Below, one piece after another: positions 9,413 to 18,699 of a DNA stretch of 64,000 nt. The stretch's first letter is position 1. Every line of letters begins with the position of its first letter. Source of the stretch: Catalinimonas alkaloidigena (GTDB taxonomy: Bacteria > Bacteroidota > Bacteroidia > Cytophagales > Flexibacteraceae); contig NZ_FNFO01000004.1 of the NCBI RefSeq assembly GCF_900100765.1, positions 248,001-312,000 on the forward strand. The letters run 5' to 3'. The translations under genes and the position numbers were made by a program. The notes under the pieces are model-generated. The model was not told the DNA's origin. It made no database searches and worked only from the letters and a program-made list of their open reading frames with translations.

Positions 9413-9420
9413 CAAAGGTA
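9413..9420 (-). promoter_or_regulatory. -7 promoter box TACCTTTG
   Basis: This exact TAnnTTTG match on the minus strand ends five bases before the miaA ATG at 9407. Confidence 0.6.
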
Positions 9421-9476
9421 ACATTCTGCGCCCATTCCAGTTGAATACCCTGTACAACGCTCTGACCGTTTCTCCC

Positions 9477-10343
9477 ATGCGCAACGTTTGGAAACTTCCT
9501 TTTTTCGACCGTGTCGGCACGCCCGTGCTGGCGGGCATCGCCGCCGTTGCCTTCGGACTGGAGACGTGGTTTGCACTACGGGCTCGCAAAGTGGCGCGGC
9601 GGACGCGCCTGCAAACCAATGCGTTGGTCGCGGTGCCGGGCCTGAGTGCCATGCGGCTGGTGCTGGTCCCGACCCTGGCGGCGGCGGCCCGGTGGTTTCC
9701 CCGCTTCGGGCTGGTGCGCCGGTGGCCGGAGCCTCTCCGGGCGTGGGTGTCGTTTCTGCTGCTCGATTACGTGGCGTACCTGTGGCACCTTGCCAACCAT
9801 CGGTCTTCGTTGCTGTGGCGGTTCCACAACGTGCATCACAGCGATGTCGACATGGATGTCTCGACCGCGTGGCGCTTTCATTTCGGTGAGATGCTGCTCG
9901 GCAGTTTGTTCCGCGGCGCCGGGGTGGTGCTGATCGGCCCTACTCCCCGGATGGTGGTGTTGTACGAGTTGGCGCTGGAAGCGTCCACGGCGTTTCACCA
10001 CAGCAACACGCGCCTGCCCTATGTCCTGGAGCGTTTCCTGACGTGGCTGATCGTGACGCCGCGCATGCACGGCATTCACCATTCCGTGGTGCAACGCGAA
10101 ACCAACAGCAACTACTCCAGCCTGCTGACGGTCTGGGACCGGTTGCACCAGACCCTGCGCCTCAACGTGCCGCAAGACGCCCTCGTGATCGGCGTACCCT
10201 CTTATCAGGACCCGTCCGAACAAACGCCTGCCTATCTGCTGCGCCTTCCCTTTGCCCCGCAGCGCCCCTGGCAATGGCCCGACGGCTCCGTACCGGACCG
10301 GACCCAGTCTTCGCCTGCACCGCCCCACGTGCTTCTGCCCTGA
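9477..10343 (+). CDS. sterol desaturase/fatty acid hydroxylase superfamily membrane protein
   Basis: The 288-residue integral membrane protein carries the histidine clusters that bind a di-iron centre: HLANH (about 104-108), HNVHH (117-121), FHHSN (about 173) and MHGIHH (about 197-202). Such enzymes hydroxylate or desaturate lipids with O2. The substrate here is unknown; Bacteroidota relatives have been linked to carotenoid, sterol-like and fatty acid substrates. ATG at 9477 is chosen because the longer frame starts only with TTG at 9441. The C-terminal ~40 residues are Pro-rich and lie beyond the catalytic core. It is divergent from miaA. Confidence 0.85.
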   Translation: MRNVWKLPFFDRVGTPVLAGIAAVAFGLETWFALRARKVARRTRLQTNALVAVPGLSAMRLVLVPTLAAAARWFPRFGLVRRWPEPLRAWVSFLLLDYVAYLWHLANHRSSLLWRFHNVHHSDVDMDVSTAWRFHFGEMLLGSLFRGAGVVLIGPTPRMVVLYELALEASTAFHHSNTRLPYVLERFLTWLIVTPRMHGIHHSVVQRETNSNYSSLLTVWDRLHQTLRLNVPQDALVIGVPSYQDPSEQTPAYLLRLPFAPQRPWQWPDGSVPDRTQSSPAPPHVLLP

Positions 10344-10609
10344 CACACCCCTCGTCTCATTTTCCTCCAAAGCTCTGTTCTTGAGGAGATTATGATGAAT
10401 GATCTTCCATTTTTCAGGATTTTCTTTCCCGAAAGAGTATAAAGACAGCACGTCCTGTACTTGCTCTATGTACAGGTAGGAAACTGCTTGTGTCGTTTCT
10501 CAACCTATCGCGCTATGGACAACCTAACTTCGATTCTACCACTTGATGGTGTGTAGTCGCGACGTTCGCTGCTGAGGCACTGTTTCGCAACCTACCACCG
10601 ACCACTTTT

Positions 10610-11221
10610 ATGCCTTACTACCTCGATGCTCACCACGATGCCCACCTTTGGCAACTGTTTCTCGACGGCGAGAAGGCTGCGTTCGCCACGCTTTACCAAC
10701 GGTATTACCCGCCGCTCTACCGCTATGGACTGAAGCTGGCCAAAGACCCGGAACGGGTGCAGGAAGCCATTCAGGAAATCTTTTCGCGTCTTTGGAACAA
10801 CCGCCTCCAGGGGCAAGCCGTCACTTCGGTCCGTGCTTACCTGTATACCGCCCTGCGCCGTACCCTGGCCCGCAGTTACGGCCGTTTCTGGCGCGAGGTG
10901 CACTGGGAAGAAGGCACCCACGGCGAACCTTCGCTCGAACTGTCGCCGGAAGACCTGACCATCGAAGAAGAATCGTACCGGCTGAAACGCGACCGTTTGC
11001 TGGCCGTGATCAACAGCCTGCCCTCCCGCCAGCGCGAAGCCATCTACCTGAAGTTTTACGAGAACCTGACGCACGACGAAATCGCGGCCGTGATGGACGT
11101 CAATACCCAGTCGATTACCAACCTGGTGTACCGCGCCATGCATACGCTGCGCAAAAGCGAGACGTTGAAACGCCTGCAGAGCAGTGTCTTTCTGCTGCTG
11201 GTGCTTTTGCTGCACAGCTAA
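10610..11221 (+). CDS. ECF-type RNA polymerase sigma factor (FecI-like)
   Basis: The 203-residue protein has sigma region 2 (AFATLYQRYYPPLYRYGLKL, then EAIQEIFSRLWNNR) and region 4 (LPSRQREAIYLKFYENLTH, then an HTH ending NLVYRAMHTLRK). It lies directly upstream of a FecR anti-sigma factor and an STN-type SusC. By the fec model, it should be held by FecR and released when substrate binds the receptor, then transcribe the SusCD genes. An odd feature is the tail after region 4, FLLLVLLL plus a few residues, which is hydrophobic enough for weak membrane contact. No TAnnTTTG box was found in the 260-base upstream gap. Confidence 0.92.
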   Translation: MPYYLDAHHDAHLWQLFLDGEKAAFATLYQRYYPPLYRYGLKLAKDPERVQEAIQEIFSRLWNNRLQGQAVTSVRAYLYTALRRTLARSYGRFWREVHWEEGTHGEPSLELSPEDLTIEEESYRLKRDRLLAVINSLPSRQREAIYLKFYENLTHDEIAAVMDVNTQSITNLVYRAMHTLRKSETLKRLQSSVFLLLVLLLHS

Positions 11222-11339
11222 CCCCAAACAACCTACCTGCCGGGAACGGAGCCGTTCCCGCACTCCACCTTTTTTTCCGGCAAGCGAGTATCTGCTTTTG
11301 CCGAGTAGTACACCCTTAACATAAGAATCCCAAATCGCC

Positions 11340-12344
11340 TTGAAACCTGATCGTTATCAACTGGATGATTTTATCGCTGACCCGTCGTTCCGCAACTGGG
11401 TCAATCAGACGAACGCTGCCGACATGCAACGGTGGGAAGTCTGGCTGGCGGCCCATCCGGAGAAGAGAGACCTGGCAGAATCGGCAGCCGAACTGATCCG
11501 GGGTCTCCGGCTGGAACGCCCCGCCGTTAGTCCGGCGCTGGTTCAGGCGCAATGGGAAGCCTTGCAGCCCCGTTTGCAAACCCGTCCGCTCCAGCCCGCC
11601 ACCCCGCGTTTCCAGACCTGGCACATGGCTGCAGCACTGGCGCTTGTCTGCACGCTGGCAATCGTGGGCTGGCAGGTCACGCGTTGGCTCGGTCCGGTCG
11701 AGTACGCGACCGACTTCGGACAGGTGGAAGAACTCACGCTGCCCGATGGTTCGCACGTCGTACTCAACGGAAATTCTACCCTGCGGCTGCACGACGACTG
11801 GACCGGCGAGGCGCCCCGCGAAGTATTTCTGACGGGCGAAGCGTTTTTCGAAGTCACCAAGCGGCAGTCGGCACAGGGCGCGGTCAAGTTTATCGTCCAC
11901 ACCGATCAGCTGGATGTGGAAGTGCTCGGCACCGAATTCAACATCCGCCAGCGTGAACAGCGCACCCGCGTCGTACTGGAATCGGGCAAAATCCGGCTTA
12001 CCCTGACCGACCAGCCGGATTCGCTTCCGGCCATCGAGATGCAACCGGGCGATCTGATCGAATACGCGGGGGGAAACCGGCTCATCCAGCAGGTAACGCA
12101 GCCCACCCAATACAGCACCTGGAAGGAGCGCTACTTAGTGTTTGACAACACCCCCATGCGCGAAATCATCGAGATTCTGGAGCAGGATTACGGCCTGCAA
12201 GTGACGGTAAAAGATCCGGCGCTGCTGACCGAAACCCTGACGGGCAAAGCCCCTACCGCTACGGTAGACGACCTGCTGGCCTCGCTGGCCAGTGTGTTTG
12301 AAATCAAAATGCACCGCGAAGACAACAAGGTGTATCTGGAGTAG
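11340..12344 (+). CDS. FecR-family anti-sigma factor
   Basis: The 334-residue single-pass protein has an N-terminal cytoplasmic sigma-binding region (about 1-95), a membrane helix (about 97-115, MAAALALVCTLAIVGWQV), a FecR domain (about 125-240, e.g. LTLPDGSHVVLNGNSTL) and a C-terminal DUF4974-like domain (about 260-334, VFDNTPMREIIEILEQDYGL). It should pass a signal from the STN domain of the adjacent SusC to the sigma factor. The only usable start in this frame is a TTG at 11340: the codons upstream run straight to a stop at 11319-11321, and the next ATG would remove part of the sigma-binding region. Confidence 0.9.
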   Translation: MKPDRYQLDDFIADPSFRNWVNQTNAADMQRWEVWLAAHPEKRDLAESAAELIRGLRLERPAVSPALVQAQWEALQPRLQTRPLQPATPRFQTWHMAAALALVCTLAIVGWQVTRWLGPVEYATDFGQVEELTLPDGSHVVLNGNSTLRLHDDWTGEAPREVFLTGEAFFEVTKRQSAQGAVKFIVHTDQLDVEVLGTEFNIRQREQRTRVVLESGKIRLTLTDQPDSLPAIEMQPGDLIEYAGGNRLIQQVTQPTQYSTWKERYLVFDNTPMREIIEILEQDYGLQVTVKDPALLTETLTGKAPTATVDDLLASLASVFEIKMHREDNKVYLE

Positions 12345-12392
12345 AAAACAAGTTTCCTCGCATTTATAAACCCTTTTACTCAACCTACTTGT

Positions 12393-15300
12393 ATGATGAA
12401 GCACCCTCTACGATCCTTCACAGGAGGCGTCTGCTTGTCGGCGGTACTACTGGCTACCTTCAGCCACGAGACGTCGGCACAACAGCTGGCTTCCCTCGTG
12501 ACGACGAAGGCGTCCGTTAAGGAACAGCCTCAAGCCCAACCGGAACAGCGGTCGCTGTCCCAAGTCTTGAAGACCATCGAGCAGCAGTTTCAAATCAACC
12601 TGCTCTACAAAGATCAGCTGATCCGGCACCAGCAGGTGGCGCTGCCGAACCTCGAAGGGCAGTCGGCCGAGCGCGTGTTGCACGAGTTGCTGACGCCCCT
12701 GCAATTGCAGGCCAATTTCATTTCCGAAGGTTATTACACCATTACCCCCATCCAGCCTGACGTGGCTCCGCTGCCGCAACGCCGGAGTGCCAGCGGCATG
12801 CTTCCCGCCCTGACTGCTCCTCAATTGGCGCTGCAGCAGCCCGCCGCACAGCGCCCCGCAGCGCAAGTATCAGGACAGGTAACCGATGCTGCCGGAGAGG
12901 GCATTCCCGGCGTTAACGTCCTGGAAAAAGGCACGACCAACGGCACCATTACCGACATCGAAGGCAGGTTCGTGCTCAACGTAAGCGACAACGCCACGCT
13001 GGTGTTCAGTGCCGTAGGGTACCTGTCGCAGGAAGCCATGGTGGGGAGCCAAACTTCTCTTTCAATCACGCTGGAAGACGACGTAAAAGCGCTGGAAGAA
13101 GTCGTGGTCGTGGGTTACGGCACCACCCGCAAGTCGGACATCACCGGAGCGGTATCCAGTGTAGGGGCCAAGGAAATTGTAGCCCGCGGGACTACCAGCC
13201 CGATGGCGGCGCTACAAGGGCAGGTAGCTGGCGTTAACATTACATCCAATACGGGCCTACCAGGCAGTGGTTTCAACATCAACATCCGGGGCGTAAACTC
13301 GTTGTCTTCCTCCGGAGGGCAGCCGTTGTTTGTGGTAGATGGTGTGATGACGGACAACATCAACTTCCTCAACCCAATGGACATTGAGCGGATCGACATC
13401 TTGAAAGATGCATCCTCTACAGCCATTTACGGTTCCCGGGGTTCCAATGGGGTAGTGATTGTCACCACGAAATCAGGGACGGGCCTCCAAGGCAAAACCC
13501 AATTCTCGTACCAAGGCTACGTCGGGATGCGTACCATCGCCAACATGCCTGATTTTCTGGATGCCGAAGAAGGGGTACTCTACACCATGAACCGCGATAT
13601 TCACAAGAAACTTTATCGTGGCGATGCCCTGACCGCTCCCGACGATCTGTACGGATTTCCTTCGTCAGGCGACGACCACGCCTACTGGCTCGATGTGATC
13701 AACAATAAAAAGTACTATGACTGGACCGGCGAAATGCTGAAACCCAGTGTGCAGACCAACCACTTCATCTCCGCTGCGGGGGGGAGTGACAAAGTCAGTT
13801 TTTTGGTTGGTGCCGGCTACCAAGGCGAAAATGGCAACATCAAATCTCAAAACTACCAGAAGTTCAACTTCAAAGGCCGTGTCGATGCTAACGTGACCAA
13901 ACAATGGTCGATGGGAGCCAATATCAATCTGGCTTACACAGACCGCGAATTGCGTAGCGAAAACGCCATGCGGCAGTTGTTCCGGATGCCCCTTTACACC
14001 CCCGCCTACGACGACAACGGCGAGTGGATTCAGGTGCCGATGCGGGGGATTTCCGGGAACGTGAGTCCCATTGGTGAACTGATGCACAACAAGTTTAACA
14101 CGCAACAGTATTACCTGATTTCTAACTTTTACCTGGATTTCAAACCTATCGACTGGATCTCTTTGAAGTCTACATTCTCGCCAAACACACGCTTTACACG
14201 TGAGGGAACCTACTGGGATCCGGCAGCTACCAAGAGTGGCAGTGGCGCACAAATGTCGAACGCCATTGATTTCTCTTACATCTGGGATAACCAGTTGCAC
14301 GCTGGCAGGCAATTTGGCGCGCATCGGATCGACTACGATTTCATTTACTCCATGCAGTTGAATCGGTACGAATACCTCTACGGTTACGGCTGGGATCTGC
14401 CGTTCAATTCGGAATTTTATAATCTGGGTAGTGCCAACTTCCTGAATACAGCAAGTAGTTTCCAGAAGAGTACGTTGATGTCGTATACCAACCGGGTTAA
14501 CTACTCCTTCCTCGATAAATACATCCTTACAGCAACTGCTCGCTGGGATGGATCTTCTAAACTGGCACCCGGACACAAGTGGGCGTTTTTTCCGTCAGCC
14601 GCAGTAGCCTGGCGTGTGTCGGAAGAAGACTTTTTACGCAACATCAGTGCAGTAAACAACCTAAAACTGCGTCTAAGCTACGGCTATACGGGCAACAACA
14701 ATATCAACCCGTATGTCACACAGTTTGCCGTCAATACACAAACGTATTACGATTGGAACGGGAATGTCGCGAATGGTTTCCGCCCCAGTGCCATTGCCAA
14801 TAAGCAACTGACGTGGGAACGCACGCGCGAATGGAACCTGGGGGTTGACTTCGGCTTGCTGAACAACCGGATTTCAGGGGAAGTGAATATCTACGACCGT
14901 CTTTCGCTCGATCTACTGATGGAACGGAAACTGGCGGTTCCAACCGGATGGGCCAGTATGATGGATAACGTGGGCTCTGTTAGCAACAAGGGGATTGAAG
15001 TGCAACTGCGTACCATCAACGTGCGGACGAAAGACTTTAGCTGGGAAACGAATTTTACGTTCTCGAGCAATCGTAACGCTATCGTCGAATTGTACGGCAA
15101 AAAAGAAGACGATGTCCCGAACCGCTGGTTTATAGGAGAGCCGGTACAGGTGGTGTACGCCATGGAGTTCGACGGTGTGTGGCAGAAAGATGAATTGGCT
15201 GAAGCCGATCGGCGAACTCTGGAAGGTACGGCTAAAGTGAAGGACCTGAATGGCGACGGCGTGATTGATATCGACAATGATATGCGCGTTCTGGGTTCGC

Positions 15301-15812
15301 CACTTCCGACCTGGATGGGGGGCCTTTCGACTACGTTCCGCTACAAAGGCTTCGACCTCACGGCCAATGTCTATACCAAACAAGGGGTGTTCATCTATAG
15401 CCCGTTTCACCGCGAATTTACAGACTTCAACAGCAAGCAGATCCTGGACGTGCCGTACTATGTACGCGATAATCCTATTACCGAAGCGCGCTACAGCAAT
15501 ACGTATCCGCAACCTACTTACCAGGGGCAGTATTGGGGCGAGGATGCCGAAGATTACGGCTATCCTGGCTTTAACAAAGACGCGTCGTTTGTGCGCCTCC
15601 AGAACGTTACACTGGGCTATACATTACCGGCCTCTGCGCTCGAACGCATCGGCATTGCCGACTTGCGTGTGTACGTAAACGCCCTGAACCCGTACGTCTG
15701 GACCAAATATGAAGGATTTGATCCAGAATGGGGAGGCGCTAGCATGTCGGGGGAAAATGCGAACTCGACTGCGTTCTCGATCTATCAACTCGGTACCACC
15801 ATCAATTTCTAA
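12393..15812 (+). CDS. SusC/RagA TonB-dependent outer-membrane transporter with STN signalling domain
   Basis: The 1139-residue protein has a signal peptide (about 1-30), an STN domain (about 50-118, LSQVLKTIEQQFQINLLYKD), an Ala/Gln/Pro-rich linker (about 118-160), a carboxypeptidase-regulatory-like domain (160-235), a TonB-box-like EEVVVVGYGT, the plug (LQGQVAGVNI, NIRGVNSLSSSG, LFVVDGVMTD, ILKDASSTAIYGSRGSNGV) and a 22-strand-type barrel ending in aromatic TINF. The STN domain contacts FecR in transducing receptors, which fits the two genes upstream. It forms the channel of a SusCD complex with the lipoprotein seven bases downstream. The substrate is unknown. Confidence 0.95.
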   Translation: MMKHPLRSFTGGVCLSAVLLATFSHETSAQQLASLVTTKASVKEQPQAQPEQRSLSQVLKTIEQQFQINLLYKDQLIRHQQVALPNLEGQSAERVLHELLTPLQLQANFISEGYYTITPIQPDVAPLPQRRSASGMLPALTAPQLALQQPAAQRPAAQVSGQVTDAAGEGIPGVNVLEKGTTNGTITDIEGRFVLNVSDNATLVFSAVGYLSQEAMVGSQTSLSITLEDDVKALEEVVVVGYGTTRKSDITGAVSSVGAKEIVARGTTSPMAALQGQVAGVNITSNTGLPGSGFNINIRGVNSLSSSGGQPLFVVDGVMTDNINFLNPMDIERIDILKDASSTAIYGSRGSNGVVIVTTKSGTGLQGKTQFSYQGYVGMRTIANMPDFLDAEEGVLYTMNRDIHKKLYRGDALTAPDDLYGFPSSGDDHAYWLDVINNKKYYDWTGEMLKPSVQTNHFISAAGGSDKVSFLVGAGYQGENGNIKSQNYQKFNFKGRVDANVTKQWSMGANINLAYTDRELRSENAMRQLFRMPLYTPAYDDNGEWIQVPMRGISGNVSPIGELMHNKFNTQQYYLISNFYLDFKPIDWISLKSTFSPNTRFTREGTYWDPAATKSGSGAQMSNAIDFSYIWDNQLHAGRQFGAHRIDYDFIYSMQLNRYEYLYGYGWDLPFNSEFYNLGSANFLNTASSFQKSTLMSYTNRVNYSFLDKYILTATARWDGSSKLAPGHKWAFFPSAAVAWRVSEEDFLRNISAVNNLKLRLSYGYTGNNNINPYVTQFAVNTQTYYDWNGNVANGFRPSAIANKQLTWERTREWNLGVDFGLLNNRISGEVNIYDRLSLDLLMERKLAVPTGWASMMDNVGSVSNKGIEVQLRTINVRTKDFSWETNFTFSSNRNAIVELYGKKEDDVPNRWFIGEPVQVVYAMEFDGVWQKDELAEADRRTLEGTAKVKDLNGDGVIDIDNDMRVLGSPLPTWMGGLSTTFRYKGFDLTANVYTKQGVFIYSPFHREFTDFNSKQILDVPYYVRDNPITEARYSNTYPQPTYQGQYWGEDAEDYGYPGFNKDASFVRLQNVTLGYTLPASALERIGIADLRVYVNALNPYVWTKYEGFDPEWGGASMSGENANSTAFSIYQLGTTINF

Positions 15813-15819
15813 TTCAAGC

Positions 15820-17448
15820 ATGAAAAAAATATTATACATACCAGGCTTAGCCTGCCTGCTGGCCATCAGCAGCTGCTCGGACTACCTGGAGGAAGAAAAC
15901 ATCAGCAGTGCTACCGCTGAAAACTTCTATGTAACGCAGACGGGCTACGAAGCGCTGATCAACTCGACTTACTCTACGTTACGAGATCTTTATGCGCCTA
16001 CACCGTACATTTTCTGTGCAGGCACGGACCTGTTTTTCGGAGCGCACCAGGACGCCCCACTGGCCCTGACCAGCTATCAGTCCCTGACGCCCGGCACACC
16101 CCAGGTCAATGATTTCTTTCAGACGCTCTACCAAAGCATTCAGGTTTGTAATACGGCCTTGCATTATGCTGAACTCACCGAAGAGTTCCAATATCTGGAC
16201 TCACGTCGGGGGGAAGCGCGCTTTCTGCGGGCGTACTACTACTTTCTGTTGGTGCAGAGCTTCGGTGACGTGAGCCTGGTGACCGATATGGTTGACGAGC
16301 CAATCACGCACTTTGAACGGACACCTGCCGCTGAAGTGTATCAGTTTATTATAGATGAACTATCGCAAGCAGTAAACGAAGTTCCGGCTACGCAAAGTGA
16401 TTACGGACGCGTTACAAAGGCGGCCGTGGAGCACATGCTTGCCAAAGTGTACCTGACGCGCGGCTACGAAGCCTACGGGCAAGCTTCGGATTTCGACAAC
16501 GCTGCGGCCCATGCCGATGCGGCCATCGGTGGCCAGGGTCTTACGGTTTCGTTCGACAAAGTATTTGGGTACCGCAACGAGGTGAACGACGACGTTCTGT
16601 TTGCGGTGCAATACGACCAGGCTTCGCTTCTAAACGGTGGTGCACACAACTGGGATACACCCTGGGGGCCCCTCATTCAGGGAACAGGCGAAGGGGTTGC
16701 TAAGAAGAACCTGTTGCACCCAACGGAATACTTGTTCACCATTTTTGGAGAGTACGACAGCCGCTTCGAAGGCACGTTCCTCAACGTACGCACCTACCCC
16801 TACGTAGGCTACTACCTGAATCCGAAGAAATCGGAAGTTCGTAACTATTATCCCCGGACCGCGGCACAAATTGCCGACACAGCCGCATGGCGTGCTGCCG
16901 ATCTGGAGAACCGCAAGGATGCGGACATTGTCCCCATCAGTTCTTACTGGTGGGAAGGCAATAACCAGGACGCCTACCCGTCGCTCAGTAAGTTTGATCG
17001 CATCCAGAACTCGGATACTCGGTTCACGCACGACATCTACATCGCGCGGCTGGGTGAAACGTACCTGATTGCTGCCGAGGCTTACCTGAAAAGCGGGAAT
17101 GCTTCGCTAGCGGCCGACCGGATCAACGAAGTGCGCCGACGGGCAGCCATGCCGGGTCACGAAGGCGATATGATGATTTCGGCGGCAGACGTTACGCTTG
17201 ATTTTATCCTGGACGAACGGGCCCGCGAACTGGCCGGTGAAGGCCACCGTTGGTTCGACCTGAAACGGACCGGCACGCTGATGTCGCGTACCAAGATGTA
17301 CAACCCGGAAATCAAGTCGATCTACGAGAGCGGAGCCGATCCGTTCCAGGGAAACAACGGCGAATACAAAATCCTGCGCCCGATTCCGCTGAACGCGATT
17401 TCGCTGGACAGCGAAGAGTATCCGCAGAACCCGGCGTACGCCAACTAA
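15820..17448 (+). CDS. SusD/RagB-family nutrient-binding lipoprotein
   Basis: The 542-residue surface lipoprotein has a lipobox (AISSC, Cys19) and SusD hallmarks: TENFY near the start, EARFLRAYYYFLLVQSFGDV in the first TPR-like helices, a middle AAVEHMLAKVYLTRGY, and a C-terminal LDFILDERARELAGEGHRWF followed by DLKR. It should cap the SusC channel encoded just upstream and bind the incoming glycan or other ligand. The ATG at 15820 follows the SusC stop by seven bases; an upstream in-frame start at 15709 would overlap SusC and lose the signal peptide. No enzyme gene follows; a terminator does. Confidence 0.95.
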   Translation: MKKILYIPGLACLLAISSCSDYLEEENISSATAENFYVTQTGYEALINSTYSTLRDLYAPTPYIFCAGTDLFFGAHQDAPLALTSYQSLTPGTPQVNDFFQTLYQSIQVCNTALHYAELTEEFQYLDSRRGEARFLRAYYYFLLVQSFGDVSLVTDMVDEPITHFERTPAAEVYQFIIDELSQAVNEVPATQSDYGRVTKAAVEHMLAKVYLTRGYEAYGQASDFDNAAAHADAAIGGQGLTVSFDKVFGYRNEVNDDVLFAVQYDQASLLNGGAHNWDTPWGPLIQGTGEGVAKKNLLHPTEYLFTIFGEYDSRFEGTFLNVRTYPYVGYYLNPKKSEVRNYYPRTAAQIADTAAWRAADLENRKDADIVPISSYWWEGNNQDAYPSLSKFDRIQNSDTRFTHDIYIARLGETYLIAAEAYLKSGNASLAADRINEVRRRAAMPGHEGDMMISAADVTLDFILDERARELAGEGHRWFDLKRTGTLMSRTKMYNPEIKSIYESGADPFQGNNGEYKILRPIPLNAISLDSEEYPQNPAYAN

Positions 17449-17471
17449 GCAAAGGCGCTCATCCGCTTTGC

Positions 17472-17508
17472 AAAAAGCCTCTCTGACTCAGGTCGGAGAG
17501 GCTTTTTT
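17472..17508 (+). terminator. intrinsic terminator after the FecIR-SusCD locus
   Basis: A 12-base perfect stem (AAAAAGCCTCTC paired with GAGAGGCTTTTT) with a 12-base loop and a T-tract ends the sigma-FecR-SusC-SusD unit. Confidence 0.85.
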
Positions 17509-17604
17509 GTGCCTAACTAGTGTCGTGATGAACTTATTGTGTTGGCTCGCGTACTTGGCTGCCCACCTCACATTCTTCCCTGAGAATGTTCGCGGTAGCG
17601 AGAA

Positions 17605-18681
17605 TTAGAACTGCAAGCAGGGAAACTCGCGGCGGAGCTTTTTCGGACGGTTCAGGGCAGGCATCCGGTAGATGAGCGAGATTTCGTGTGCGCCGTTCCC
17701 CGCGGTGCCGAGTGACGAAACCGTCAGGTCGTAGCTGTATCCGAACCCCATCGACTCAAACTCCACGCCGAACAGGATCGACACTGCATCCTGGTTGAAG
17801 ACGCCCTGGATGGGCTGTTTGACGGGCAGGCCGCGGTAAAAAACGCCGAGCGAGATCGGCCGGACGTAGATTGAACCACCCAGATCAAGCTGATCGAACT
17901 GCCCCTGCATGCGGTACATCGCCACCGGGCTGAACGAACGGCGCGGACGCGTGCCGGGTGTGCTGCCTTCCAGCGGAATGAGCCAGCCGGTGTGGAACGT
18001 GATGCGGCGCGGCAGCGGGCTAATGCCGTCGTAACCGGCGGCAGTGTTGGGGGTCGTCAGGTGATGGACCGCTCCGCCCAACCAAAAACGTCGGGAGTAA
18101 ATCAACCCGCCCGCCGCGAAATCGGCGTACAGCCGGGAGTTTCCGGCGATGACCTCTCCCGCCCCGGGGCTACTCAATTCGTCGGCGAAGACCAGTTTGC
18201 TGTAATCGAGGTCGCGCGACACAATGCCTCCCTGAAATCCGACGCGCATGTACAGTCCCTGCGCGCGGCTATTTGCCCGCCGCACGATCAGAGGAATCTC
18301 CAACGCGTACTGCAATGCCAACTGGCTGGACCGCAGATTCACAGCTTTGCCGGCCCGATCGGACGAGGCCACCAACCCCAGCCCTACGGGGCTAACGGTC
18401 TTGGCGAAGTTGCGCACCCCCTGCCCACGGTAGTACCGGCGTCGATCCTGGAGCGAGAAATCGGCAGAGGCATAGATCGTTTCGTAACGCGCCGGGACGC
18501 CCGGCCACTGGTTGCGGTAGACCGTGGCGAGCCGAAACGGATGCGACGGATGAAAGTAGCCGCACAAAGCCGGGTTGAGTTGCAACGGCGAAGCATACGC
18601 CTGGGTAAACTGCATGTCTTGCGCGCGCAGGGCCCAGTGCATCAACAGGACGATCGGGAAGGTCAGCAGGTATTTTCTCAT
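17605..18681 (-). CDS. PorP/SprF-family type IX secretion outer-membrane protein
   Basis: The 358-residue protein has a signal peptide (about 1-20) and the PorP/SprF opening DMQFTQAYASPLQLNPALCG with the R-x-x-VYRNQWPGVP motif, then beta-rich barrel sequence (GLGLVASSDRAG, LGGAVHHLTTPN, SILFGVEFESMGFGYSYDLT). It lies 18 bases after a giant PKD protein with a gliding-type C-terminal domain. In Flavobacterium johnsoniae, SprF sits beside sprB and is needed for SprB delivery, so this is most likely the dedicated partner of the upstream protein and not the single core PorP of the secretion machine. Confidence 0.9.
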   Translation of the reverse strand: MRKYLLTFPIVLLMHWALRAQDMQFTQAYASPLQLNPALCGYFHPSHPFRLATVYRNQWPGVPARYETIYASADFSLQDRRRYYRGQGVRNFAKTVSPVGLGLVASSDRAGKAVNLRSSQLALQYALEIPLIVRRANSRAQGLYMRVGFQGGIVSRDLDYSKLVFADELSSPGAGEVIAGNSRLYADFAAGGLIYSRRFWLGGAVHHLTTPNTAAGYDGISPLPRRITFHTGWLIPLEGSTPGTRPRRSFSPVAMYRMQGQFDQLDLGGSIYVRPISLGVFYRGLPVKQPIQGVFNQDAVSILFGVEFESMGFGYSYDLTVSSLGTAGNGAHEISLIYRMPALNRPKKLRREFPCLQF

Positions 18682-18699
18682 CGGTATTTCCTGTTTCTA

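Noticed and set aside
10454-10474. CTGTAC...GTACAG inverted repeat upstream of the sigma gene
   Set aside because: It is a 6-base arm with a 9-base loop, which is expected by chance in a window this size; no T-tract or promoter context.
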